A DNA stretch of 64,000 nt from Branchinecta lynchi (GCA_023053575.1 JAKZAP010000013.1:7694523-7758522), one strand, 5' to 3'. Counted from the stretch's first letter, positions 1-12,358 are shown. Notes: generated by a model from the letters alone, not told the origin. Numbers and translations are program-made.

Positions 1-716
1 TCGTTTGAATCTGGAAACTGGATGGATTATGGTTTATTTATAACTTGTGAGTTGATATTTTTATAGTTTGTAGTAGAAGAAAATGTCCGCCACTTGGCCT
101 CGAGCCTTCTCTCTGCCGAATTCGCTCTTTATGTTGAAGTTAATTTGAAATAAACAGAACTTGAACTTGAACATTTTCTGACCCTTAGTTAGATTTTCGG
201 ATATTCACAAGATCATTTCGGAATACCATAGTCTACGGCTAAGCGGATCAGCAGCTTTCAAAACGGTGATTTCAAATGGCGTGGTGAGGTTGAATGAAAA
301 ATGAATCAGTTACATATATCACAAAAACCTCCTTTTAACACAACCTGATATTAATATATATATATGACAAAATACAGATAAAATATATATAGACTGGGAC
401 GTTTGTGGATAGGGACGTTTCGTCATGGTAGCTTTTTTCATGGGGATGTTTTGAGAGTAGACGTTCTGAAGACAACCCGGCCGAGACGGGTTACTTTCAT
501 GATCTTCCGGGCGGATAGACGTCACCTCACATGACACCAGAAGTCGATTCTCACTTTTACTGCGAGACATCCCACGGCAATCGCAATTTCATTCAAGCGA
601 AAGGTATTCAAGCCATTTGTGCCTCATTTCACTATGGATTTCGATTTGGTGAATACATAGATTTTCTTCCCTTAGAACTTTATAATATGGTAATAAATTT
701 AAACCTACGCCCTAAG

Positions 717-1100
717 AAAGGTTTCGATCGGATCCCAAAAATTTAATATTTGATCCAGACAAGATCTGGTCTTCGCCAGACTCCTTGAACATTTTTACTG
801 TTAAGATTTAGAAACAGAAGAAGGTCAATGGTTAATCACCTGAGAAAACCAAGTTCAGATATGGATTCATCTAGGCTATACGTCATATCTACCTTGAAAA
901 ACTAAAGGACAAAAGCGAATTCAGCGTATCAGCTTACCCCTGTATCGAACATCTAATCAACTTCAGATGAAACTTTAAGTTTTAACAAATTTTCCGGTTT
1001 CAGCCGGATTCTGGGCGAACTATTTGTCTGGGTAGAAAATGATTGTCAAAAGCGGATCAGCATGTCTTCTTGCCCCCATATCGAACATCTAATCAACTTC
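717..1100 (-). mobile_element. Family D repeat, copy 1 (end fragment)
   Basis: Minus-strand fragment starting at AAGGTTTCGATCGGATCCCA and containing one full and one partial subrepeat (CGAACATCTAATCAACTTC at about 945 and 1082), as in the array at 49481-50110. Confidence 0.7.
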
Positions 1101-2660
1101 AAAATATGTATCTCCAGAACGTTGAAACAAAGACTAATCATCTCGACAATATACAAACGGTGGGTGTCTTATGCCGGATAAAAACAAAATACTTCAGGTA
1201 CCCGGAAAACGTTCCTAGAGATGATGGATAGAGCCTAAAATTTAGTGTAAGCTCTGAACTTTTAGCTGGTACAATCTTATGACTATATATGAAAAAGACC
1301 GTGAGGTTGTGTTTCATTTCTTCTAATCTTTAAGTTGTAGTTTAGCTAGGCCTACACAAGATTCTTTTCCTTCTAGGCCAATAAACCAAGTTGTCCAGTG
1401 TTATATAGTTTGAGTACGTAAATAAATACTTGAATACTCCAGGGTAACCTAGGATGGCTATCCTGTCTATATAACCAAGACGCTCGCTTGCTAATGCATC
1501 GAGAACAACCAAACCCTAGAAGAGCCTTCAGAGTCAATTCTAAACTGGACCTCTGCCAAGTCAATCCCAGACCAATCAGTTCTAATTCTTCCCAATTTTC
1601 AAAGCAGGGCTCCGCCCGCCTTGCTAGGATGATCAGACCATCGATAACCAAGGTTGTCCTAATGGATCTATCCCTAAACTGAGTCTGGGAGCAAGGCCGA
1701 CAGGATCGATAGACATTCCCTTGCTTGGAAACAGGGACTGAAGCATGCAATTTGTCGAGGGAGACCTCGACACGTGACGTTAGCCTTTTAGGGAAATAAC
1801 GTACAGTAAAACAAACAAGAATCCTTTGGGGTTCCGAGCAAACGATAGCCCCAGCTAGTCCATTAGAGAAAGCAGAGACAAGTATAACTAACTAAAAACG
1901 AGAAAAAGCATATGATATGTAAAGAGATACCACCAGCCCGGCTACCTTGGGAAAGCCGAGTTACGTAGTAACGTACCACTATTTAGAATACATGGCGAAG
2001 TACATGATGATTGGAAGTTAGTGTACAAAGATCCTCTTTACTTTTCCACATTGACTTGAGGTTATTTCCTACCCAGAGCAAAATAATGACAATCATGACA
2101 CTTGGAATGCCAATACAACGAGGACAATCAAGCCCTAGATCCATCCTACTCAATCCTGAATTGGACCTCTGCCAAGTCAATCCCAGACCAGTAAGTTCTG
2201 CTTCCTCCAATTTTCACAGTAACTTAAAGTAACTTAATCTGCAGTATTTTTTATTCTAGAATTTTAATCTTCCATCAATTTTAACTCTCCGAACTCGGAT
2301 AAAAAATATCCGAATTCTGTGATATAATTTTAAAGTCCGATGTAGGAGAGGGTTTTTACAGTGTATCTAGAATGATCTGAACAACTGATTACAACAACAA
2401 GAAATTGAGACGGTTCGGAACCTGAGGTGTTTTAAAGGAAGGGGTATATTCAAATTTAAACCCCAATTTCATAACAACTATACTTATAATCTTGTATGCA
2501 TTATATTCCTAATTCAAGCACTGGGCGGTTGGGGGGGGGGGGGCTTCAAAGGTTTTAGGTTCTGTCAGTTTCCCTGGGCAGAAGTTCGCCGCTGCTTGCT
2601 TGTTGAGTAATTAGAGATGGATATTGCAAACCTAGGCCCTCTAAAAAAGTCAATTTCGTG
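1101..2660. other. Non-genic stretch
   Basis: Apart from the duplication at 1497-2215 and a run of 14 G (2530-2543), I see no gene, splice-bounded exon or repeat-family end here. Likewise 173-716 holds only an (AT)n tract near 353. Confidence 0.5.
1497..2215 (+). repeat. Diverged direct duplication about 600 bp apart
   Basis: TGGACCTCTGCCAAGTCAAT then CCCAGACCA occurs at 1546 and 2162 with similar flanks (ATCGAGAACAACCAAACCCT against AACGAGGACAATCAAGCCCT). No element ends seen. Confidence 0.65.
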
Positions 2661-3107
2661 TTAAAGGCATATTCTCGCCATTCCCCGACTCCACTTGAGG
2701 ATTTCCCTCGTTTTTGTTTTTCCCGGGACTCACTCCCCGTATTCTCGCGAGTCCCCACGAACGGGGAATGCTGCGATATCAGCACCATCATCAAAAAGGA
2801 CTCCCTTTCAGATTAGGAGAGGAATCAATTTTTGCTGGTGTTAGTGCAATGTAAAATTAATTAAAAAGAATCAGAATAATAAAAAAAAAAAAAAAGTGGA
2901 TCCAGACTACTTGCGTCAACTGCATATTTTTTTTTTCGAACAAAATCCATTTTAGAAGCATTCCCCGTGTTCTCGCTGCTTTCCTAGGCGGAGCCCGCGT
3001 GGAGTGACTGCCTCTATTCTCGCCATTCCCTTCGATTCCCCGAGGAGTCCCCGGGGAATGGGACTTCGAGCTTCGATTCCCCCGGGAACGGCGAGAATAC
3101 GCCTTAA
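2661..3107 (+). mobile_element. Family H element, copy 1, TTAA-flanked with long TIRs
   Basis: TTAA at 2661-2664 and 3104-3107. The termini carry an inverted GGCGTATTCTCGCCRTTCC and the element has further internal CCGAGGA/TCCTCGG inversions near both ends. The middle holds AAATTAATTAAAAAGAATCA and GTGGATCCAGACT, conserved in the other copies. Short ORFs inside are not genes. Confidence 0.8.
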
Positions 3108-3517
3108 GTATCTTGCTTCGTCGGGTGGACAGTATTTCTAGCTTATTTCTTTCCCCGAGAAACACAAACAACAATATCTTCGGAGCCCAGAAAGTCTCGT
3201 AAATCCTTAGGGCATACACTAACAGGAACGTTTCTAAAGCTTAAAAAGGCAAACAGGCCATATCACACCATTCTCTAGGCTAAGGACCCTCGTGTGTGCC
3301 CTCGAACTCTACAGCTTATACTACTGTGTATTTACTAAGACGTTTCTGTTTTATTATGCCGTAGTAATACGAGTCGCTTCAAACTTAAAAGACTCCTGCA
3401 AGTGATAAGAAAATCATGTTGTGTCCTAGTAACAAGAAAAGATTTAGTTATGGGCGCTGCTTTCCGATCTTCAGAGTGAATAATCGCAAGTACAGCGAAA
3501 ACAGAATAATAATAGTA

Positions 3518-3816
3518 GTTGCGTTTTTGCAGATACCACGGTATCCAACACCACGGTCTAAAGTTGCTTTCGCAGTTACCGTGGTATCTAATACCACGGT
3601 CAAAAGGCGTTTTTGCAGTTCTCGTGGTATCTGGCCAGTCATATACCACGGTCCGACCTTGGTAACTGATCGTGGTATCTCAAAAAGTCCTCCCACTTTC
3701 GTCATCACCAAGAAATAGAGCCTAGGATTTTGTCAAACTGTTTTTTTTGCAGAGCAACCGTTTTTGGAGATCCAGTAACCGTGGTAACAGATACCATGGT
3801 ATCTGCAAAAACACAA
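3518..3816 (+). mobile_element. Family F element, copy 1: GTGGTATC-palindrome repeat
   Basis: About ten copies of CCGTGGTATC or its inverse GATACCACGG, spaced 15-45 bases, with TTTTTGCAG between them. Right end ACCGTGGTAACAGATACCAT. ORFs across it are artefacts. Confidence 0.75.
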
Positions 3817-4498
3817 TGAATAACTCTTCCGAGACGACAGCTCGCGTCATACTGGTCAAATTTGTTACTAAACTCAAACTCAATTTTCTTCGGGTGGACT
3901 ATGTTTGTTGTAATCCTTTCTTGCTGGTCTGTGATTGGTCCATATTCCACTGCAGTAGCGCCACCTAGCTTTCTCAGACGACTCGAACTGTCTAGAGGTT
4001 TGCGCAGAGGGCAGTACATGGGCCATTACGAAATATCGTTGGCAACATTACAGTGGATAGTCGGAAATCGCCAGATAGAAATTCAAGGTAAAAAGATTAT
4101 CAACGGAATATTATGAAAATTAACCAAGGAACAATATCGGATTGTAAAAGTCGTATTTTATGCATATCTTTTGTTCAGACTATATGGTGGTCAACGAAAG
4201 AATGATGGATAAGACAGAAAAGGAAACTATTTAAAACTAAATAAGTATTCAAAAATACCCACACAAATTTACGAGCAATACATGGGGTCAGGATTGGTGG
4301 AAATTGCCAAATCAAACTTAGCTATCAACGAAAAAAAACCTAAACATCAAGGAAATCGACTTTAAAAGTTCCAGTTCGTACATCTTCCTGTACTGCGGAG
4401 TTACCGGCCTATTCGAATTCGACATATACCTTTTGTCAGAGGCATAAAAATACTTTCTATTAATTGGCTCTCCAAGGAAAAGACTAACCAGATCTTAG
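3817..4498. other. Non-genic stretch
   Basis: No gene or repeat recognised. The same holds for 3108-3517 and for 4873-6005 outside the possible LINE tail. Confidence 0.5.
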
Positions 4499-4872
4499 TT
4501 AAAGGACCCCTCGCACTATTTACTCTTCAACTTCCAGTATTTTAAAATATTTGAATGCTTTAAAACTAGGCTGTGCTTTCAACAAATAACCCAGAATTTT
4601 GGAGTATTTTAAGCCTTTTCCAAGACGCGTTGACGTATAGCGAAAAAGGGGAAACAATTTACGTAACGTTTCTGATGGAAAAATTTCTCGCAGACAACCG
4701 TCGACAGCGTGATACACATCGAAGGTAGCAAAACACGGCAAGTGAGAAATCAGCGTGGTTTTGTTAGAGGGGTTAGAATGCATCGTAAGAAATTGGTCTC
4801 CGGGTTTAGAAATATATGGAGTGATTATGGAAGTAGGTTGCGTTACTGTTGTAGGTAAGACAGGTCCTTTAA
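4499..4872 (+). mobile_element. Family E, TTAA-flanked MITE, copy 1
   Basis: Element of 366 bases (4503-4868) with TTAA at 4499-4502 and 4869-4872. It begins AGGACCCCTCGCACTATTTA and ends GGTAAGACAGGTCCT, so the termini share inverted AGGACC. TTAA target duplications are the mark of piggyBac-type transposition; that assignment is inference. Confidence 0.8.
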
Positions 4873-5139
4873 AGTTCTATGAAAAACCCCCTCCCCGGGT
4901 GGAAGAAGCGAACAGGAGGCCAACGTAAGACATGACTGCTGTCGGTTAAGGCCGACTTCGAACCAATTGAAGGCCTTAGAAAGAACGGGGGACGACCTAA
5001 TGGGTTGACCTAACCGATCTGGCTGCGCAGGGACACGATGGGTGGAATGAGACATGGCGTCACTTGGTGAATGCCACGAAGAGCTCGATGGTGAAACAAG
5101 TAGAATTACTATCAGAATCTGATAGAGAGTTATATATAC

Positions 5140-5290
5140 CTTTGATTACACGAAAACTGTATTTAAATTCTTTATTCCGTAAATTAATACTATGTACTTG
5201 CATGCCAATGTACTGCTGTTGACACTTCCTATGCTATATTTCTTGACAAAGAATTTTTCAAAATAAAGGGAACTGAATTGAACTGAAATT
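5140..5290 (+). mobile_element. Possible LINE 3' tail (plus strand) with TTGAACTG repeats
   Basis: TTTTTCAAAATAAAGGGAAC, then GAATTGAACTGAA: poly-adenylation-like AATAAA followed by short tandem units. Comparable ends at 148-172 (AATAAACAGAACTTGAACTT), 24190-24222 (AATAAATTTGATTGATTGAT) and 37575-37625. Confidence 0.45.
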
Positions 5291-6005
5291 TCTCAAAGGT
5301 GCACAAACAATTTCGAATAAGTGGCTCTCCAGGGAAAGCGCCTACCATGTTTTAGTTAAAACAAAAGCCACAATTTTCTTACCAGAATATCCTAACTCCT
5401 TTTGAATCACTGCTGGGTTTCCCAAAGATTACAAACCCACCCTGGCTGTTTCCGCCTCGCTCGGACCCCTTGGTTTTGATGAGAGACAAAACCAGTATTT
5501 CTGACCAATGAACTTCTGGAAACAATTAGAGGGAGCCTGGTGAGAAAGAGCCAAATGTGAAAATCCCCCAAATCAGTGTAGTGCTGTTAAGGCGGGTAAC
5601 ACTGACATAAAACACATATAAAACCGTTAGGGATATATAATGAAGCAGTAATACAGGTAAGTCTTTAAAAGTTATTGTACGAACAAAAACTTATCCAAGG
5701 ATAAAACCAAACAGGCGTGTCCAGCTAAAAGGAAAACGATCAATCAGAGAATCGCAGATGATTATTCGACCTGAAACACTGAAGGCGGCGAGGTTTCTAG
5801 AAGAGTGAAGCGCTTCAACAGCCGCGTTTTAACTCTTGACGCTTTGAGGAGCAACCAGGCACATCTGCCCAATTTAGCAGGAAATTCCAAATAGGTTAGT
5901 GCCTCAGCTTGAAATGAGACTAAAGCTTTCGATGGGATCCAAATATGAACATTCCTTCGGCCCAAGCCGACTGCGAATCATAGGTTCATAGCTGTCTGCG
6001 CTAAA

Positions 6006-6097
6006 CGGATACGTCAGCTGAATTTAGAAATATTCCGGCCCTTCTTGGCAAGAAAGGATTGAGGGAGGGCCTCTTCTTGCCTGAGGAGGACCCTTGA
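6006..6097 (-). repeat. Conserved 60-bp block, copy 1 (two opposed pieces)
   Basis: Minus strand: CCAAGAAGGGCCGGAATATT, CAGCTGACGTATCCGTTT; plus strand 6079-6097: GCCTGAGGAGGACCCTTG. The two ends of the block lie in opposite orientation here. Confidence 0.65.
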
Positions 6098-6104
6098 AAA
6101 TAAC

Positions 6105-6167
6105 GGCCTTGACAATATTGGCTTAGGCCTTGACAATATTGGCTTAGGCCTTGACAATATCGGCTTA
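6105..6167 (+). repeat. 21-bp tandem repeat, three units
   Basis: GGCCTTGACAATATTGGCTTA three times in a row with one mismatch in the third unit. Lies immediately after a block related to the conserved 60-bp motif (6006-6097). Confidence 0.95.
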
Positions 6168-6179
6168 GGAATTAACACC

Positions 6180-6665
6180 TCCCAGATGCGACTATCCCTT
6201 AAAGTAGGTTACTGATCTTAACCGCAAAGTACAAAAATATTTTTAAGCAAACTATACATTCTCATAATTCCCACGAGCCCATGCTCATTTTTGCCTCAAG
6301 GGTTTTGATTAGAAATGAATTTATAGCACCCTTAAAGTACGCATCTTAACCCAGAAGTGAAAAAAATATTTTCACCAAGGACCCATGATCTTTTTTGTCT
6401 CAGGGGTTTTCCTTGCAAGTGAATTCCTTAAAGTACAAAAAATACTCTAGAGCAAAGTATACATTTTCATGGTCCCGATGAGCCCATCATCATTTCTACC
6501 TCAAGAGTTTTGCTTATAGATGAATTTCTAGCGCCCTTAAAGTGTGCATCACCACAGCCAAGTGCAAAAATAAATACTTTTTACCAAACAATACATTCTC
6601 CTGATTTCAAAGGTCCCATGATCATTCTTATCTCAAGGGTTTTGCTTACAAGTTATCAGAACAGA
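6180..6665 (+). repeat. Family C internal units (no ends)
   Basis: Four degenerate units of about 120 bases with TACATTYTCAT, CCATGATCATT and CTCAAGGGTTTTGCTTA, matching 13440-13830 (inverted) and 59210-59510. Confidence 0.6.
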
Positions 6666-8020
6666 CTCACGAATTGACAAATTCCTACTTTCATCCTCTG
6701 AACCAGCCTTGCAAGTGCCGTATGAGCTTCCTAGTAAGTCGTTTCCTCCTGATTCCGGCTGAACTGTCATATCCACCAGAGCTGAGACCTAACAGCGACC
6801 TTTTTCATTGCCAATAATATTCAGATAACAACATATTCAGATTTAAGTGTTATTTCAACCTTACAGGCAGTCATATATTTATTTAGACTTTCGTCAAAAT
6901 ATAGGAATCTGTTCGGGAGTTCTCACAAGCATATGAACATGCAGATAGGCGATTGGACGAAAGACGAAGAGGTGAAAGATGTAGGGATTAAAGACGGACA
7001 GGGACGGAGAGGCGGAGGGAAGAACAGGCCACCGATGTCATAAGTATTCGTTTGGGACCCCAAAAGGCGAAAGAAAATCTAATAAACAGTCTTTCGATGT
7101 TTATCGACATTCCTGTTGTTTTGTTTTTTCGCAAAACCAAAACCTGGAATCTAAAAGGATGCTCTGTAATGTATATTGCGTTAACAAACGTAGAAGGGGG
7201 AGGGGCAAGCTTGGATGAGGCTACATCCCGCAATTATTTTATGTGTTTTATTAGCATGTACAACATCATTTCATTGTCAAAACAGAGATGTCAAATGAGA
7301 AATGGTGGTCGGAATGCAATAAAAGAAACTAGAAGCAAAATCTTTTGGGATGACAGGTAAACTACCAGTGCACAGCTTTTCATACACATAATAAAGTACC
7401 CCAGTGGGACAATACACGCCTTTCTAATACGGGATCGTTTTTTTAAAGGAGTGTCCAATTCCCCCCCCCCCCCTACCAACGTTTTCCTGTTGTCTTTTCA
7501 TTCTGAATTTCCTTAAGATTCTGAAACCTAGATTATGACAGAATACGTTTATGACGTGATATCCGAAAGTCCTTGATAGTCATTACATGAATTAATTTCA
7601 GATACGTTTTTTTTTGTCAAAAACCGAACGCCCAAATTGTTCAAGCAAGAACTTCGTCACACTCCACCGATCTATCGATGTACTATTCGGTGGAATAACA
7701 GCATTAGTTCAGACTTATTAAAAGATAGGCGTCGACAAAACTTTCATCAAAACTTTGAACACCTTCGCGTGACTGAATTTAAAATATTTTGCCAAGTTTC
7801 AGTCAAGTCAAAAGCTACCGAGTAGTAAGTGTTTTAGTTAAGAGTCTGTACAACAACAAAAAAACGAGACTACCCTCTCCCAGTACTACTAACTAGACCT
7901 CACTTTTTATCTGAAGAACCAATACACCAGCTTTCATGAAAATATCTCGTTCCTTTCAGTAGTTAAAGTGGTCATAGACACACGAACGTCTTGACAGAAG
8001 GACAGGTTTCATGCTGCTAA
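6666..8020. other. Non-genic stretch with a family D scrap
   Basis: A decayed family D terminus (GTATTCGTTTGGGACCCCAA with GACGGACAGGGACGG upstream) lies at about 6990-7066, and a C run at 7459-7473. The ORFs at 6988-7360 show no domain. Confidence 0.45.
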
Positions 8021-8275
8021 GAACAAGAGCTACGAGCTCATATGGCACTTGTTACGATTAGGCACGGCCACTCCCCCCACGGTGCTCGGATGGGGGAAGT
8101 GACTATTTCCAACTTAATCATTTTCGGGTCCCTGATATGCCTGCCAAGTTTTGTCGACCTAGCTTATGTGGAAGTGCCCGAACTAGCAAAACCTGGACAG
8201 ACCGACAGACCGACGGACGGACAGAAATTGCGATCGCTATATGGCACTTGGCCGAAGAGCAAGTGCCATAAAAAA
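8021..8275 (+). mobile_element. Family C repeat, copy 1 (short form)
   Basis: Starts GAACAAGAGCTACGAGCTCA followed by TATGGCACTTG. It contains one subrepeat (GCCAAGTTTTGTCGACCTAG), a (GACC/GGAC)n stretch at 8199-8222, TTGCGATCGC, and ends in a perfect 11-bp-arm hairpin (8240-8250 with 8260-8270) then an A run. The small ORF here is not a gene. Confidence 0.8.
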
Positions 8276-8499
8276 ACTCTTTACTTAGCGTCAGAAGAAA
8301 AAGTACCTAGATTTAGAGCATCTACGAAATCGAACTCGGTTTTGACTTACAAAGTCCAATCCACAGAACTCATCAAAATATTTCAACACTTCCGAAGGTC
8401 ATCATGATCACAGATATACGAACATTCCAGGCATGTCAAAAGCTTTGGAGTAATGGATTAGTAGGCTACGCTTATAGTTAATGTGTGAATGTCTATATA

Positions 8500-8793
8500 G
8501 AGCGTGTTCCATCCTACTTACCGTAGTTACTACGCATGACGTCACAAATTCTGGCTTTTTGCCGTCAAGGCTGGAACGATTTTTCCATTTACCAGCAGAA
8601 TCTCATGCCACGGCGAATCCAACCAATCACGTTACAGAGATCCGTAGTTACTACGCTTACTACGCTCTCAAGCGTGGTAAGCAAATAGTTACTATTTGGA
8701 GAAGGTTGGAACGGTCAGCGTAGTAGCTTTTGGTGAAGTTGGAACGGAAATAGTAACTAATTCTTACTATTTGTAGAAGGGTGGAACACGCTC
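8500..8793 (+). mobile_element. Family A TIR element, copy 1
   Basis: Ends GAGCGTGTTCCAYCCT and its inverse AGGGTGGAACACGCTC form the terminal inverted repeats. ATA lies on both sides (3-bp target duplication). The interior has CGTAGTTACTACG and TAGTTACTA palindromes and a conserved CGTAGTTACTACGCATGACG block. It has no coding capacity, so it is a MITE-like non-autonomous DNA transposon. Confidence 0.85.
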
Positions 8794-8988
8794 ATAGTAT
8801 CTCGTATAAATAGCCTATCTGACTTTGATGAGTTACTTCGTAAGAGTCATTATGAGTAAAAGCTGGGGCTGAAAAATTAACTTGGACACGGCTGTTTTTT
8901 TTAAACGGTAAACTGCTGTTTACCGTAGTCAAATAAGATTCTTAGTCACTTTTGAAGGAATACTATTTCCTGACGTATGTCTTTTTCT

Positions 8989-9373
8989 TTAAGGGACCTG
9001 TCTTACCTATAATACTAACGCAACCTACTTCCATAATCACTTCATATATTTCTAAACCCGGAGACCCCAATTTCGCACGGAACATTGTAACCCCTCTAAC
9101 GAAACCACGCTGATTTTCTCACTTGCAGTGTTTTGCAACCTTCGATGTGTAGCTTATCACGCTGTCGACGATTGTCTGCGAGAAGTTTTGCCATCAGAAA
9201 AATCGGTTATCTAAATTGTTTCCCTATTTTTGCTATAAGCCAACGGGTCTCGGAACAGGCTTAAAAAAGCCAAACTCGTGGGATATTGGTTGAAAGCACA
9301 GCCTAGTTTTAAAGTATCCAAATATTTTAAAATACTGTAAGTTGAACAGTAAATAGTGCGAGGGGTCTTTTAA
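8989..9373 (-). mobile_element. Family E, TTAA-flanked MITE, copy 2
   Basis: Reverse copy with TTAA at 8989-8992 and 9370-9373. The interior matches copy 1 throughout (actcttcaac-type start, GGGTCTCCGGGTTTAG block near the other end). Confidence 0.8.
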
Positions 9374-9827
9374 CGTAATGGAACACAAAACCAAGAGATA
9401 AGAGAACCGGAAAAACATCGAGAGCAATACATCCACCAAGCTTAACCTTATCTCACATTGCTCCAGGCACTTAACTCTTCGCGGCTTTAACCCCTTTTCT
9501 AGTACTCTTCTTATCTCTTTTTCATCGATTGGCCGTGCATGATTCCTCATCCTCGGGCAAACACAGCCAATGACAGATATCGGTGATTGATCCAAAAAGA
9601 ATGGACATAAAAAAGGATGCAGTTACTCCCTTGTCTTTATCTATGTCTCTCAGTGCTTGGTCACGTTATTTCTCAATCCCTATGCTTCTTTGACAACTAG
9701 AAGATCTGGAAAGGCAGTTTCTTGCGGAGGGAATGATCGATATCAACCCTTTATTCAGTTGTGCATGGAATACAAATTATATAGCGGGACGACAGGGGCA
9801 CGTGACTTGCCCAAAACAAGACACCAA

Positions 9828-10120
9828 GAGCGTGTTCCACCCTTCTACAAATAATAACTATTAGTTACTATTTCCGTTCCAACCTCACCAAAAACTACGC
9901 TGACCGTTCCAACCTTATCGAAAAAGTAACTAACAGTAACTATTTGGTTACCACGCTCGGGAGCGTAGTAACTTCGGATCTCTGTAACGTGATTGGCCGG
10001 ATTCACTCGTTGCATGATATTCTGCTGGAAAATAGAAAAGTCGTTCCAGCCTTGACGACCAAAAGCCAGAATTCGTGACGTCATGCGTAATAACTACGGT
10101 AAGTAGGATGGAACACGCTC
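9828..10120 (-). mobile_element. Family A TIR element, copy 2
   Basis: Same family as 8500-8793 in reverse orientation, with both terminal inverted repeats. CAA flanks both sides, again 3 bp. Short ORFs here (for example 9845-10084) are also found in the other copies and are not genes. Confidence 0.85.
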
Positions 10121-10362
10121 CAAGTTCCTATGCTCAATTTTGACGCAGAAAATGCGTTAACGTTGTCGTTAAAACCGCTTTCACAATGACGTGTCGTTGC
10201 GTATGCATCTATCTTGAGTTGCTGTACTCTTGATGAATAACTCTTCGTGCCGGTGAAGATGGGCCGTGTCACTAGCGAAGAGACAAAACCTGCACCACAA
10301 CTGACCACAACAAATGTTGTTGATTGGTTTACATAGGATATAAATAAGTTTTTAGGGTTCGT

Positions 10363-10466
10363 TCAAGTGACGTTTCTGTTCTTCCCAAGGTTCACTGGCG
10401 CGTTTCTAACTTCGTCATATACAGTATCGTTATGAACATCCACATCTGCATACACTGGGAGTTGCC
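10363..10466 (-). CDS. Candidate terminal exon with two Tyr motifs (weak)
   Basis: Minus strand: acceptor-like TGCTTCCCATCTTTAG|GGC, then an open frame of 34 codons to TGA reading QLPVYADVDVHNDTVYDEV and then NAPVNLGKN. Two VYxxV-type tyrosine motifs ten residues apart resemble signalling tails. The phase (1) does not fit MAP1 exon 4 (phase 0), so it is not its next exon. It could be the end of a nested gene, a pseudogene or chance. I do not recognise the protein. Confidence 0.25.
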
Positions 10467-11151
10467 CTAAAGATGGGAAGCAATATACTATCGAACGCTG
10501 CCTTCCACTGGCAACCGGTGAAATTCCGATGAAGAGGGCGACCGAAGAACACACTTCGCCGCACCTACCAGTCAATCAACGCGTCCATCAGCACGACTGG
10601 GAAGACGTCTGGATAGCGGCTAATGCCTTGGACACAAAATCAGCGTCGGGTGCTCCCGAACTGGAATTCCTACCGGATGTTCGTCACCATCATCCCTTCC
10701 ATATGCAAAAGTTGCAATTTTTTCAACAGTATGATGAAAATGAAGAAAATCAGGCCGGGAAATCCTTATCGCGTGTTCGCAATATTATCTGAGAGATTAG
10801 CAATAGAGGACTGGCAACTGGCAACATTTCTTGGATGCCCTACGCGCTCCTGAAGATCGAGGAGGAACAAGGTAAGGTCTAAATGCGTCAACGGGCTCAA
10901 TTGCCTGGATTCTTTCTATTGTGAAGATCAAGATCTAAGGTCTCGGCGGAATCCAAGAGGGATGGTACATTTTGCGTCTTGGCATCCGACCTCATGGATA
11001 TCAAAGTGAATGCATGGTGGATCACAGAGGACCTTCTAAAGTTTAACTAACTAATGTTGGTCGGTGGAGATCCAGAAAACGCGTGCCACTTCACTTCACT
11101 GGGACCAACTACTCAAAGAAACGACAAATTGGCAGGCACTCGCTGGCCAGT
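10467..11151. other. Stretch with open frames but no recognised gene
   Basis: Two overlapping plus-strand frames (10529-10853) look somewhat protein-like, one with a HHHPF run, but lack clear splice sites, start context or domain. Possibly an old transposon remnant. 11500-12358 shows nothing. Confidence 0.35.
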
Positions 11152-11205
11152 TCAGGAGAAGTTGACAAAAATGTTTACTACTGAAATATACGACCCTACA
11201 TAATA

Positions 11206-11490
11206 ATAATAATATAAAGCAAGAAAAGGGCTTTCGCCTCTAAATAACTCAAAGAAATTTTGAGTAGTCGAACTGATCAGAGTTAAAACTCCCATCAACA
11301 ATGCACTTGAAACTATTGATCGATTCAGCATTAACCGCATCTTCGGTAAGACTGTTCCAAGGATCAACAATTCTGTTGCCAAACCCCCACTTAAAAACGT
11401 CCTTGTGGAATCTTGATTTTGCAAGCTTGTATGCGTGCCCCATGTTTTAAAATACTTATGTAGAGGCTTAATGGCCTTATATTTTTGCAA
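11206..11490 (-). pseudogene. 5'-truncated non-LTR retrotransposon: reverse transcriptase C-terminus
   Basis: On the minus strand the frame reads KYKAIKPLHKYFKTW, then after a one-base frameshift near 11440 continues GHAYKLAKSRFHKDVFKWGF, then RIVDPWNSLTEDAVNAESIN and SFKC. This is the typical end of a LINE reverse transcriptase, where an F..R.V..WN.LP..VV.A.S.N.FK..LD pattern closes the ORF. The stop follows DYSKFL, and about 45 bases later comes an ATT/TTA microsatellite (11203-11216), a common LINE 3' tail. Only about 290 bases survive, so it is a dead 5'-truncated copy. The clade (CR1, L2, RTE-like) cannot be fixed from so little. Confidence 0.85.
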
Positions 11491-12358
11491 TATGTTATAT
11501 TATTATTACTATACTATTAGTAATTATGCTTTCTGTAGACCATGCTCACTGGCAACTCATACACTCTGTCCAGGGGGAAAGCGATGAGACCTGGAAGCAT
11601 ACTTTTGAGCCATTTTTCGGCAGAAAGTAACGAGTTGAATGATTTGCGAGAGGAAAATGTTTAAGGTGAGAGAATGTGGGACTACGTATTTTGTAGACAT
11701 TTTGAAAGAAAGGGATTTCAGATCAAATAAATTACTTAGAAGGTTACTCCGGATCTGTATTTCCCACAGAGAAAATTATTTGTCTCTTTAGATGGGGTGT
11801 TGTTTCTGTTTTCTTATGTTCGTTGTAATTTTTAGGCCTGTGCTGAGGGCAAGCGAGGGCAATTGCTGAGAAATCAGACCACGGGTGCTAGCCTTGTTCA
11901 TTACGACGCAGGTGCACCGTCGGTTACATTACCGAAATTATGCTCAGATGTGACCAGTGTGGCTCGACAAAGAATCGTGGGTGCTAATGTGCTGGCGTTT
12001 TAAGTTTTTGATAAAAAAAAACGGGCCAAAATTCACGGATGGTCTAGGGTTCAACAGTAAAGACGGCACTGTGCAGGTCATAGAACATCATTTTCTATCC
12101 ACTTCTTTCTATAGCCTCTGATACACGTGGCAGTTTGAGTTTCCATCTAGACTAAAAACAAGACTTCCCAAGGGATCCAATTTCTGACTGAATCCCACTT
12201 TCTCTAGTTGGATACATGCAAATTCCTTTAAGCTCTGATGTAAAAGGGTTTCGCCGGATTCCGGCTCCAGGCCACTTGCTAGAGAATAGGAATTGCAGCT
12301 AAATTTCCCCAGAAAAAAACGTCAGTTCGAGTTGTGGATTGTTGGAGCATAACTGCTA

